Shown in pieces: positions 1-7,938 of a DNA stretch of 64,000 nt (position 1 is its first letter; each line of letters opens with the position of its first letter). The notes beneath the pieces were generated by a model. It was not told where the DNA came from. It worked only from the letters and a program-made list of their open reading frames with translations, and made no database searches. The stretch comes from Brevundimonas sp. (GTDB taxonomy: Bacteria > Pseudomonadota > Alphaproteobacteria > Caulobacterales > Caulobacteraceae). The stretch covers positions 1 to 64,000 of the forward strand of contig JAPZRF010000003.1 in the NCBI GenBank assembly GCA_027531145.1, written 5' to 3'. The position numbers were made by a program, and so were the translations under genes.

Positions 1-126
1 GTCATCGAGCGGATGTTCTGCCGCCTGAAGGACTTCCGACGCGTCGCCACACGCTACGACAAGCGCGCCGACACCTACCTCTCAGCCGTCTTCCTCGCCG
101 CAACCGTCACATGGTGGCTCAATTGA
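1..126 (+). pseudogene. 3' end of an IS5/IS427-like transposase (cut by window edge)
   Basis: The reading frame open from base 1 gives a 41-residue tail with the arrangement IERMFCRLKDFRRVATRYDK, typical of the second ORF of IS5-family (IS427 group) DDE transposases; the last catalytic Glu falls in the ERxFxxLK motif. It stops at TGA 124-126. The bases after the stop (GAGTCCTGACCCTA, about 125-138) look like an IS terminal inverted repeat, preceded by a CTCAATTGAG palindrome. The left part lies outside the window, so the element may be intact or partial. Confidence 0.75.
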
Positions 127-135
127 GTCCTGACC

Positions 136-777
136 CTAGCCCGTGTGATGGGCTGTCATCTGGCGGAAAATGGCCCTTGACTCCTCAAGTCGGAGCATTC
201 GCCTCCGCACCGCTTCCAGCTGGACGACCCGGGCGATCAGCGCTTCGTGAATGTGCGCTAGGCCCAGGACGCTCGGGACGAAGCCGGGATCGCGCATGAG
301 GGTGAAGATATCCGGTTCTTCGCCCCCCGAGCTGTGCGCCTGTCGGCGACCGCGCTGGAAGGTTTCAGCCAGGGCCGTGCACAACTGAAAAGCAGGGGCT
401 GCTTCGTTGAGCAGGCGCCGAAGGCCGCGCTCGTTTACGCCTTCGCGTTCGGCCATAGCGGCGTGCGTTAGCCTCGTCGGACGCTGTTGGAGTTCGTCTT
501 CGATGTAGGCGCGGCCGATGTGCCCCGCCAAAAGGCGCTTCCGCAACAGCGGCTCCAATTTGCGGCTGTACGCCTCCACCTTTCCTGCATCAGAGAGCAG
601 GTCGGTCACCCTCAGATGAGGCTTAGCTGCTTCACCTGTCGCATCCACGAGCCAAGCTGCATAACGCCGGCGCAAGGTCGCCACAGCTTGGGCCTGACGT
701 GCTTCGTCCTTGGGATAGGCGACGAAGGCAAACAGTTCTGCGGCGTCTTCGTAGGGGTAGGGGTGATCAGCGTTCAT
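136..777 (-). CDS. hypothetical protein, possibly 3'-truncated by the neighbouring IS
   Basis: A 213-residue ORF starting ATG at 777; I do not recognise the family. It is mostly alpha-helical by composition, Arg/Leu/Ala-rich, with no signal peptide or membrane segment. A segment around residues 105-125 (LTHAAMAEREGVNERGLRRLL) could be a helix-turn-helix. The stop codon falls inside the putative terminal repeat of the flanking IS element, so the native C-terminus may have been replaced by IS sequence. It is divergent from the DUF3489 gene at 900. Confidence 0.55.
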   Translation of the reverse strand: MNADHPYPYEDAAELFAFVAYPKDEARQAQAVATLRRRYAAWLVDATGEAAKPHLRVTDLLSDAGKVEAYSRKLEPLLRKRLLAGHIGRAYIEDELQQRPTRLTHAAMAEREGVNERGLRRLLNEAAPAFQLCTALAETFQRGRRQAHSSGGEEPDIFTLMRDPGFVPSVLGLAHIHEALIARVVQLEAVRRRMLRLEESRAIFRQMTAHHTG

Positions 778-899
778 GACCCGATAGTGCTCTGGACTTC
801 ATCCGCTGTCGAAGCATTGGTCGCTTCGTGCCCGCCCCTCGCGGGCCTTCCTCGGTAGCAGGCCCACCACGGGGCCTGCTCAAACAAGAGGAGGGCCCA

Positions 900-1253
900 A
901 TGGCCAAGAGTAAGCCTGCATCGAAGTCCACCCGTCCCGCGATCAGCGGGATGCAGTCCCCCGAGCGCAGGGTCGCCAGCCGTAGCGATCATGGGGCCAG
1001 CAAGCCGCCTAAGAGCGCCGGTGCGCCTGGCGCGCCCGCCGGCAAGCTCGGGACCATCGTGGCGCTGATGCGCCGCCCCGAGGGCGCGACGGTCGCGCAG
1101 ATGAGCGAGGCGACTGACTGGCTGCCGCACTCGGTCCGTGGGGCCCTGGCGGGGGCGCTCAAGCGCAAGCACGGCCTGACGATCACGTCGGACAAAACCG
1201 ACGCCGGCAGGGTCTACCGCATCGCCGACGCGAACGCGCGGGGCACGACGTGA
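900..1253 (+). CDS. DUF3489 domain-containing protein
   Basis: A 117-residue protein. ATG at 900 is preceded by a good ribosome site (AAGAGGAGGG), which decides against the longer open frame from 828. Residues about 1-45 are a basic, Lys/Ser/Pro-rich tail. Residues about 50-110 form a winged-helix-like DUF3489 domain (GKLGTIVALMRRPEGATVAQ, then WLPHSVRGALAG). DUF3489 genes commonly precede DUF2924 and serine-recombinase genes in alphaproteobacterial mobile elements. Here the stop overlaps the next start (GTGA), implying translational coupling. A DNA-binding accessory role in recombination is inference. Confidence 0.85.
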   Translation: MAKSKPASKSTRPAISGMQSPERRVASRSDHGASKPPKSAGAPGAPAGKLGTIVALMRRPEGATVAQMSEATDWLPHSVRGALAGALKRKHGLTITSDKTDAGRVYRIADANARGTT

Positions 1254-1675
1254 CGCGGGCGGCAATCACCGAGGAGGTCCGGGCGCTGGAGCGCCTGGAC
1301 CTTCAGGGCCTGAGGCAGGCGTGGGTCGCCCGCTACGGCGGCCCAGAGCCCAGGCTGCGGTCGCGCGAGCTTCTGGGGCTGATGCTCGCCTGGCGGATCC
1401 AGGCCGAGGCCTTCGGCGGCCTCTGCCCGCAAGCCATGCGCAAGCTGCAGGACCAGAAGGCACCCAGGCGCGGCGCGCTCGAGGTCCCCGTGGGCACGGT
1501 CCTGACGCGGGAGTGGCAGGGGCGAGCACATACGGTCCGGCGAACCCCGGCGGGGTTTGAGTGGGACGGCCGCACCTATCGCAGCCTGACGGCTGTTGCC
1601 CGGGCCATATCGGGCGGCGCCTGGAGCGGGCCACTGTTCTTCGGTCTGGTGAAGCGCAGCGGGGCCGATGCCTAG
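1250..1675 (+). CDS. DUF2924 domain-containing protein
   Basis: A 141-residue protein starting at GTG 1250, overlapping the DUF3489 stop by 4 bases and overlapping the recombinase start at its 3' end. DUF2924 hallmarks are present: an N-terminal helical part (LAWRIQAEAFGGL) and a C-terminal part with LTREWQGRAHTV, GFEWDGRTYRSLTAVARAIS and WSGPLFFGL. The family is almost always encoded directly upstream of a large serine recombinase. Its biochemical role is not established; DNA binding or a recombination-directionality role is inference. A second, more diverged copy sits at 49223-49708. Confidence 0.9.
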   Translation: MTRAAITEEVRALERLDLQGLRQAWVARYGGPEPRLRSRELLGLMLAWRIQAEAFGGLCPQAMRKLQDQKAPRRGALEVPVGTVLTREWQGRAHTVRRTPAGFEWDGRTYRSLTAVARAISGGAWSGPLFFGLVKRSGADA

Positions 1676-3266
1676 GCTTCGCTGCGCCATCTACACCCGC
1701 AAATCCTCCGAGGAGGGACTGGAGCAGGACTTCAACTCGCTCCACGCCCAGCGGGAGGCCTGCGAGGCCTATGTGAAGAGCCAGGCGGGGGAGGGGTGGT
1801 CGGCGCTGGCGACCGCCTACGATGACGGCGGGATCTCGGGCGGCACCATGGAGCGGCCAGGGCTCCAGAGGCTGCTGGCCGATGTCGCGGCCGGCAAGGT
1901 CGATGTGGTGGTGGTCTACAAGGTCGACCGATTGACCCGGGCGCTGAACGACTTCGCCCGCATCGTGGAGGTGTTTGATCGGCACGGCGTCTCGTTCGTG
2001 TCGGTGACCCAGGCCTTCAACACCACCACCTCCATGGGACGGCTGACACTAAACGTCCTGCTGTCGTTCGCGCAGTTCGAGCGGGAGGTCACCGGCGAGC
2101 GCATCCGGGACAAGATCGCGGCCTCCAAGAAGAAGGGCATGTGGATGGGGGGATGCCCGCCCCTCGGCTACGATCCCGCCGGCCGCAAGCTGAAGCTCAA
2201 CGAGGCAGAGGCCGAGCTGGTCCGGCACATCTTCCGCCGGTTCCTGGAGCTGCAGTCAGTGCCGGCCCTGAAGCACGAGCTGAAGGCCGAGGGGCGGGTC
2301 TCCAAACGCTGGACCGCGACGAGCGGGGCCGTCTTCGGCGGGACGCCCTTTGATAACGGGGCGCTCTACCATCTGCTGCGGAACAAGACCTACCTCGGCA
2401 TGGTCCCGCACAAGGATCAGGCCTACCCCAGCGACCATCCGCCGATCATCGACCAGGCCACCTTTGATCGGGTCCAGGCCCAGCTGGCGACCCGCGCCCG
2501 TCGGGGGCCGGTGGCGAAGCGGGCGGACCGCATCGCGCCCCCGCCGCCGCTGTTGCCGCTGAAGGGCAAGATCTTCGACGCCGATGGCGTGCCCATGACC
2601 CCAATGCACGCCTACGGCCGTAGCGGTGCGCCTCACCGCTACTATGTCTCGAGCACCATCATCCGCCGCACCCGTGACCCTCGCCCAGGCGCCATCCACC
2701 GGCTGCCGGCCCTCGCGACCGAGCGCTGGGTCGTCGCGGTGCTCTATCGCCTTGCCCCCAACGTCGACCCGCAAACGCTTCTGACACGGGTTGAGGTGCA
2801 TGATGCCGCGGTCCAGATCGCGCTGGCCACCCGCGTCCTGGCCGAAGAGGAGCGGTCCGTCCCGATGGTAATCGAGCGGCTGACGCGTCTGCTTGAGCCT
2901 GGCGAGCGCTTGTCGCAGGCCGGCGACAAGCTCTGGCTCCACGTGCCGCGCCGGCTTCAGTTCCGGGGCGGGCGCGCCTGGGTCGAGGGCGAGGCGCCAA
3001 GGCAAGCACGGCTGAGCCAGGCGCTGATCAAGGCGCTGAAGACGGCCCATGCGATCCTGGCCGACCATGCCGGGGACGATGGGATGATCGTGCGGTCTCC
3101 CGCCTCACCCCATCAACGGGACCTCGTCCGGCTGGCCTATCTGGCGCCGGACGTGCAGCTCGCCTTCCTGGAGGGGCGGCAGAAGCCCGGGCTCTGTCTG
3201 GAAGACCTGCGCCACCGCGCGATCTCCCTGGCCTGGGACGATCAGCGGGCGGCTCTGCTTCCCTGA
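1668..3266 (+). CDS. large serine recombinase (recombinase 1)
   Basis: A 532-residue site-specific recombinase. The N-terminal resolvase/invertase catalytic domain (about 1-160) has the YTRKSS nucleophile-serine motif at residues 9-14 and the VYKVDRLTRAL and QFEREVTGERIRDKI blocks of the long-helix region. A recombinase domain follows (about 165-270, WMGGCPPLGYDP onward). The C-terminal region (about 360-532) ends with a module (RDLVRLAYLAPDVQLAFLEG) that in the second recombinase of this window is a separate gene. ATG 1668 overlaps the DUF2924 stop. No zinc-ribbon cysteines are obvious. It probably integrates or excises a mobile element; which one is uncertain. Confidence 0.92.
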   Translation: MPRLRCAIYTRKSSEEGLEQDFNSLHAQREACEAYVKSQAGEGWSALATAYDDGGISGGTMERPGLQRLLADVAAGKVDVVVVYKVDRLTRALNDFARIVEVFDRHGVSFVSVTQAFNTTTSMGRLTLNVLLSFAQFEREVTGERIRDKIAASKKKGMWMGGCPPLGYDPAGRKLKLNEAEAELVRHIFRRFLELQSVPALKHELKAEGRVSKRWTATSGAVFGGTPFDNGALYHLLRNKTYLGMVPHKDQAYPSDHPPIIDQATFDRVQAQLATRARRGPVAKRADRIAPPPPLLPLKGKIFDADGVPMTPMHAYGRSGAPHRYYVSSTIIRRTRDPRPGAIHRLPALATERWVVAVLYRLAPNVDPQTLLTRVEVHDAAVQIALATRVLAEEERSVPMVIERLTRLLEPGERLSQAGDKLWLHVPRRLQFRGGRAWVEGEAPRQARLSQALIKALKTAHAILADHAGDDGMIVRSPASPHQRDLVRLAYLAPDVQLAFLEGRQKPGLCLEDLRHRAISLAWDDQRAALLP

Positions 3267-3439
3267 AACCTGCCGACGTTTCCCTGATCGGGCGCGAAAA
3301 ATTCCCTGCTTCTTGCAGCCGTCGGAGCTCGGCTGCGCGCCGCAAACGCAGGCGGCGTGGGCGTTTCGCGCCGAAGCATCCGCTGGGCGGGCTTGGCTTT
3401 CCGCCCAAAGTCCCTGTTTCATTCCCTGTTAGCAGGGAA
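3259..3439. repeat. TTCCCTG repeat cluster with a perfect hairpin
   Basis: The heptamer TTCCCTG occurs at 3259-3265, 3280-3286, 3302-3308 and 3422-3428, with a near copy (GTCCCTG) at 3410-3416. The last copy pairs with CAGGGAA (3433-3439) to form TTCCCTG-TTAG-CAGGGAA. The cluster begins inside the last codons of recombinase 1. It could be recombinase binding sites, part of an attachment site, or an array of operators. Confidence 0.6.
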
Positions 3440-3774
3440 ACTCATCCGGATCTTTCGGCCCTTGAGAACGGGGCGCGCCAAATGGGCCCGAAGCCCCCGT
3501 CAGGGGCCCAGAAGCGGCGGCGATCGGATGAGTTTGAGGGGGTGTGCGCCCGGCGTGTCGGGCTCCCGGCGGGAGCTACGAGGAGACGGAGACTAGCGGG
3601 GGGCGGCGGTGGCGGTGGAAGGGAGCCTGATAGCGAACTATCGCCGTCCGGATACACCTGCGACCGATACTGACGTGTGCAGGCTGTATTCCTCCCCCCA
3701 GGATTGAGGTTGTAGCATCCGCAATTTTCTCCTATTTTCTCAATTGGAGCCTACCATTCTGATGGAGTCGGCAG
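3440..3774. other. intergenic region with AT-rich leader
   Basis: No convincing gene. An open frame here (3482-3673) encodes a glycine/arginine-rich low-complexity product and has no ribosome site. The last about 70 bases (3700-3770, with CAATTTTCTCCTATTTTCTC) are much AT-richer than the surroundings. They are the likely promoter region for the restriction cassette that starts at 3790. Confidence 0.4.
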
Positions 3775-3789
3775 TTGGAGAGCGACGTG

Positions 3790-3954
3790 ATGACCATCAG
3801 GGAGGTGTCCGAGTACCTCAAGCTGGCTGAAAAGACGGCCTATCGCCTGGCGGCCGAAGGCAAGATCCCCGGGTTCAAGGTTGGCGCCTCCTGGCGTTTC
3901 AGAAAGAGTGAAATCGACCGGTGGATCACCGCGCAAGAGCGTGGCGAGGCCTGA
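3790..3954 (+). CDS. excisionase-family helix-turn-helix protein
   Basis: A 54-residue MerR/excisionase-like DNA-binding protein, too short for most gene callers. It starts MTIREVSEYLKLAEKTAYRL and continues with IPGFKVG and WRFRKSEIDRWI, the classic 'helix_turn_helix, excisionase family' signature. ATG 3790 has GGAG at 3777-3780; an in-frame TTG at 3775 would add five residues, as in many homologues. It ends four bases before the helicase start, so it heads the restriction operon. Proteins of this type often sit first in type I and type III restriction loci. A controller role is inference. Confidence 0.85.
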   Translation: MTIREVSEYLKLAEKTAYRLAAEGKIPGFKVGASWRFRKSEIDRWITAQERGEA

Positions 3955-3957
3955 CCC

Positions 3958-6900
3958 ATGAAGATCATTGATAACGTCAATTCGCTGCTGGGCGATGATC
4001 TCAAGGGCTCGCTCGCCAAGGGATCGAAGCTCAAGATCGCGGCCTCATGCTTCTCCATCTACGCCTATGAAGCGCTGAAGTCTGAGCTCGCCCGGATCGA
4101 CGGTCTGGAGTTCATCTTCACGGCCCCGACCTTCGTGCCGACCGAAGTTACCGACAAGGTGAGCAAGGAGCGCCGCGAGTTCTTCATCCCGAAGGCCAAC
4201 CGCGAGAGCAACCTCTACGGCTCGGAATTCGAAATCCAGCTGCGCAACAAGCTGACCCAGCGCGCGGTCGCTCGCGAATGTGCGGATTGGATTCGTAAGA
4301 AGGCTAAGTTCCGGTCGAACAAATCAAAGGCCCCGATGCAGCAATTTGTCTGCGTCACCGGCGCGGCAGACGATGTCGCCTACATGCCCCTGAACGGCTT
4401 CACCGCAGTTGATCTTGGCTATCAGCGGGGCGACGCCGTCTCCAGCTTCGTCAACCGGTTTGACGAGGCCGTGCATACCGGAACCTACCTCCAGCTCTTC
4501 AACCAGATTTGGGCTGACCCGACGAAGCTCGAGGATGTGACGGCAGCGATCTGCGACCACATCGAGTCCGTCTACCAGGAGAACTCGCCCGAACGCATCT
4601 ACTTCCTGATGCTCTACAATATCTTCAATGAGTTCCTCGAGGACATCGATGAAGACGTCCTGCCAAACGACCGCACCGGGTATCAGGACAGTCTGATCTG
4701 GAACAAGCTGTTCAATTTCCAGCGGGACGCCGCGACAGGCATCATCAACAAGCTGGAGACCTACAACGGCTGCATCCTCGCTGATAGCGTTGGCCTGGGT
4801 AAGACTTTCACGGCGCTGGCCGTGATAAAATACTACGAGCTCCGCAACCGGTCTGTGCTCGTGCTTTGCCCGAAGAAGCTGTCGGATAACTGGTTGAACT
4901 ACAACACAAACCTGAAGACAAACATCTTTGCCAAGGACAGGTTCAACTACGACGTCCTTTGCCACACCGACCTTTCGAGGAACTCAGGCGTCTCTCACGG
5001 CATCCCGCTCAACCGGGTGAACTGGGGCAACTACGACCTCGTAGTCATCGATGAGTCCCACAATTTCCGGAACAACGATGCGTTCAAGGAGAAGGAGACC
5101 CGCTATCAGAAGCTGATGAACCGGGTCATCCGCGAGGGCGTGAAGACCAAGGTGCTGATGCTGTCGGCGACGCCGGTGAACAACCGGTTCAACGACCTGC
5201 GCAACCAGCTTGCGCTCGCCTATGAAGGCCAATCCGAGGCGCTGACCAAGAAGCTCAAGAGCAAAAACAGCGTCGAAGAAATCTTCCGCCGCGCCCAGGC
5301 GGCATTCAACGCGTGGTCCAAGCTCCCCAACGAGGAGCGCACCGCACAGGCCATTCTTCAGGCTCTGGACTTTGATTTCTTCGAGCTGCTCGACAGCGTC
5401 ACCATCGCCCGGTCGCGCAAACACATCGAGACGTTCTACGACACCACCGACATCGGGAAGTTTCCGGAACGCCGCAAGCCGCTGTCGTTCCGGTGCCCGC
5501 TTACCAGCCGTCCCGGCGTGATGGACCTGAACGGCATCGTGGCCCAGCTCACCCTGCTCAAACTCGCTGTCTACGCGCCGATCAGCTACATCCTGCCCAG
5601 CCGCCTCAGCAAATACGAACAGCTCTACGACACCCAGGTCGAGGGCGGCCGCGGCAAGCTCCGACAGATCGACCGCGAGCGCAGCCTGCAGGCGCTCATG
5701 ACGACGAACCTGCTCAAGCGGCTGGAGAGCTCCGTCGAGGCCTTCCGCCTGACCTTGAAGTCCCTTCAGGCCAATTTGAACAAGACCCTGGAGGCTATCG
5801 CCGAGTTTGAACGCAATGGCGGCTCCCTCAAGGTGTCGGATTACACCGCAGACTTTGAAGACATGGAGCCCGAGGACGATGAGTTCGGGGACCTGGGAGA
5901 CTTTAAGGTCGGGGGAAAGATCCAGATCAGCCTATCGGACATGGACGTCCAGTCCTGGCAGCACGACCTTCGCTCCGACCTGTTCCTGATCGAGGAGCTG
6001 ACCCGGGAGATGGAGCTGATCACGCCTGAGCACGACACCAAGCTCCAGCATCTCAAGACCCTGATCGCGAGCAAGATCGAGGCCCCGCTAAACCCGGGAA
6101 ACAAGAAGGTCCTGATCTTCACGGCCTTCGCCGACACCGCCAACTACCTCTATGAAAACATCGCCGCCGAGCTGCTGCGCACGAAGGGTCTGCATACAGG
6201 GCGTGTCACCGGCTCCGACGGCCCGAAGTCAACCCTGGCCAAAGGCTATGACTTCCAGTCGCTGCTGACGCTGTTTTCGCCGCGATCGAAGGAAAAGGCC
6301 GCGATCCTGCCCGAGGAGCCGGCCGAGATTGATATCCTCATCGGCACCGACTGCATCTCCGAGGGCCAGAACCTTCAGGACTGCGACTACCTCGTCAACT
6401 ACGACATTCACTGGAACCCGGTTCGGATCATCCAGCGCTTCGGCCGTATCGACCGCATCGGTTCACCGAACAGCCAGATCCAGCTAGCGAACTATTGGCC
6501 GGACATCACCCTCGACGAATATATCAACCTGAAAGAGCGCGTCGAAAACCGGATGGTGATCGCCGACGTGACGGCGACGGGCGACGACAATGTCCTGACC
6601 GCAAAGAGCAGCGAGATCGCCTACCGCAAGGACCAGCTGCGGCGTCTCCAGGACGAGGTCATCGAGTTGGAGGACGTCAAGACCGGCATCTCGATCACCG
6701 ACCTTGGTCTGAACGATTTCCGGATGGATCTGCTCAACTACGTGAAGGCCAACGGCGAGCTCGAAAATGTGCCCCGGGGCATGCATGCCGTGGTGCCGGC
6801 TAAGCCAGAGCTGGGCCTGCAGCCAGGCGTGATCTTTGCGCTGCGCAACATCCACGACAGCGTGAACACCAACCAGCAGAACCGGCTGCATCCCTACTAC

Positions 6901-7233
6901 CTGGTTTATATCGGCCGCGACGGCGAGATCATCGCTGACCACACAGAGGCCAAGCGGCTGCTCGATCTGGTCCGCACGAGCTGTAAGGGCGAGGACGAGC
7001 CTATCCAGGCTGTCTGCCGCCTCTTCAACGAGCAGACCCAGGACGGCCGCAACATGGCGGGCTATTCCGACCTGCTCAGCTCGGCCATCCGGTCGATGAT
7101 CGAGGTGAAGGAAGAAAAGGACCTGGACAGCCTATTCAGCGGCGGCAGAACCACAGCGCTCACAAACACCATCGCGGGGCTCAGCGACTTCGAACTGGTC
7201 GCCTTCGTCGTGATCCTCGAGGACGCGCCATGA
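3958..7233 (+). CDS. SNF2-type helicase with PLD-like N-terminus (restriction-associated)
   Basis: A 1091-residue superfamily 2 helicase. The N-terminal about 200 residues resemble the phospholipase-D-like domain found in defence-associated helicases, but no clear HxKxxxxD motif is visible, so that part may be inactive. Helicase motifs follow in order: I LADSVGLGKT (about 272-281), II VVIDESHNF (about 361-369), III SATPVNN (about 402-408), and the C-terminal lobe with GTDCISEGQNLQ and QRFGRIDRIGS (motif VI, about 821-831). It is expected to be an ATP-driven DNA translocase. It overlaps the DUF4391 gene by 4 bases, and the Mod and Res genes follow. Confidence 0.88.
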   Translation: MKIIDNVNSLLGDDLKGSLAKGSKLKIAASCFSIYAYEALKSELARIDGLEFIFTAPTFVPTEVTDKVSKERREFFIPKANRESNLYGSEFEIQLRNKLTQRAVARECADWIRKKAKFRSNKSKAPMQQFVCVTGAADDVAYMPLNGFTAVDLGYQRGDAVSSFVNRFDEAVHTGTYLQLFNQIWADPTKLEDVTAAICDHIESVYQENSPERIYFLMLYNIFNEFLEDIDEDVLPNDRTGYQDSLIWNKLFNFQRDAATGIINKLETYNGCILADSVGLGKTFTALAVIKYYELRNRSVLVLCPKKLSDNWLNYNTNLKTNIFAKDRFNYDVLCHTDLSRNSGVSHGIPLNRVNWGNYDLVVIDESHNFRNNDAFKEKETRYQKLMNRVIREGVKTKVLMLSATPVNNRFNDLRNQLALAYEGQSEALTKKLKSKNSVEEIFRRAQAAFNAWSKLPNEERTAQAILQALDFDFFELLDSVTIARSRKHIETFYDTTDIGKFPERRKPLSFRCPLTSRPGVMDLNGIVAQLTLLKLAVYAPISYILPSRLSKYEQLYDTQVEGGRGKLRQIDRERSLQALMTTNLLKRLESSVEAFRLTLKSLQANLNKTLEAIAEFERNGGSLKVSDYTADFEDMEPEDDEFGDLGDFKVGGKIQISLSDMDVQSWQHDLRSDLFLIEELTREMELITPEHDTKLQHLKTLIASKIEAPLNPGNKKVLIFTAFADTANYLYENIAAELLRTKGLHTGRVTGSDGPKSTLAKGYDFQSLLTLFSPRSKEKAAILPEEPAEIDILIGTDCISEGQNLQDCDYLVNYDIHWNPVRIIQRFGRIDRIGSPNSQIQLANYWPDITLDEYINLKERVENRMVIADVTATGDDNVLTAKSSEIAYRKDQLRRLQDEVIELEDVKTGISITDLGLNDFRMDLLNYVKANGELENVPRGMHAVVPAKPELGLQPGVIFALRNIHDSVNTNQQNRLHPYYLVYIGRDGEIIADHTEAKRLLDLVRTSCKGEDEPIQAVCRLFNEQTQDGRNMAGYSDLLSSAIRSMIEVKEEKDLDSLFSGGRTTALTNTIAGLSDFELVAFVVILEDAP

Positions 7234-7925
7234 CGGCGGGCCTGTTCGACTATCCCAGGAGTGCTGCGTTCGGCCGGGTTCTGCCAAAGAACAAGATCTA
7301 CGAGCACGCCGGCGCAAGCGCGGGGCTGAAGCAGCTGTTCGTCAATCAGGTCGACCAGATCGTCTGGCGGTTCAAGCTGGCCCCCGAGACTATCAACCTG
7401 GCCGCCACCTCGGCAGTCACGGAAATCCAGATATTCGAAATCAGCCTGCGGACCGGCTCACCGGACGGAGACATCCTGCGGGCGATCGACCGGGCTATTC
7501 CGTTCCCGATCATCTTCGAACTGACCTGGTCCGGTAAGCGGCGCGCGACGGCCGCCTTCAAACGGCCGAGCGAAGCTGATGCGTCGAAGTGGGTGATCAG
7601 CGAATATTTCTCGACCGACTGGACCAGCGAAGGTGGGCCGCGCGATGCACTTCCCGTCGCCCTCGACCTTGGGGGGCTCTACGATAAGCTCCTGACGGCG
7701 ATGATGCCAGCCCAGATCCGGACGGACGGCGCTATTCAGGAGCGTGTCGCTCGGCTCGAAGCGGTCCGGGCGCAAGCCCGTGAAATCGAACGGATCACAT
7801 TGCGGCTTAACCGCGAGAAACAATACAACAAACGCGTGGCGATCAACGCCGAGCTACGCGACGCCAAATTGCAAATGGAACGGCTCACCCGGGCAGACGC
7901 TCCGATGGCGGCCACGAGTGAGTGA
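7230..7925 (+). CDS. DUF4391 domain-containing protein
   Basis: A 231-residue protein, ATG 7230 overlapping the helicase stop (ATGA). It matches DUF4391 by its start (LFDYPRSAAFGRVLPKNKIYEH), the IWRFKLAPETINL block and a C-terminal coiled coil (about 165-225) rich in Arg/Glu/Gln. DUF4391 proteins are found recurrently between an SNF2-like helicase and a type III Mod gene; no biochemical function is known to me. The position implies it is a structural or coupling subunit of the restriction complex (inference). The stop is 13 bases before the Mod start. Confidence 0.82.
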   Translation: MTAGLFDYPRSAAFGRVLPKNKIYEHAGASAGLKQLFVNQVDQIVWRFKLAPETINLAATSAVTEIQIFEISLRTGSPDGDILRAIDRAIPFPIIFELTWSGKRRATAAFKRPSEADASKWVISEYFSTDWTSEGGPRDALPVALDLGGLYDKLLTAMMPAQIRTDGAIQERVARLEAVRAQAREIERITLRLNREKQYNKRVAINAELRDAKLQMERLTRADAPMAATSE

Positions 7926-7938
7926 GGGGACGAAGAAA

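Noticed and set aside
3482..3673. Open frame with a Gly/Arg-rich product after recombinase 1
   Set aside because: Low complexity, no ribosome site, and product composition follows the G-rich DNA rather than a protein.
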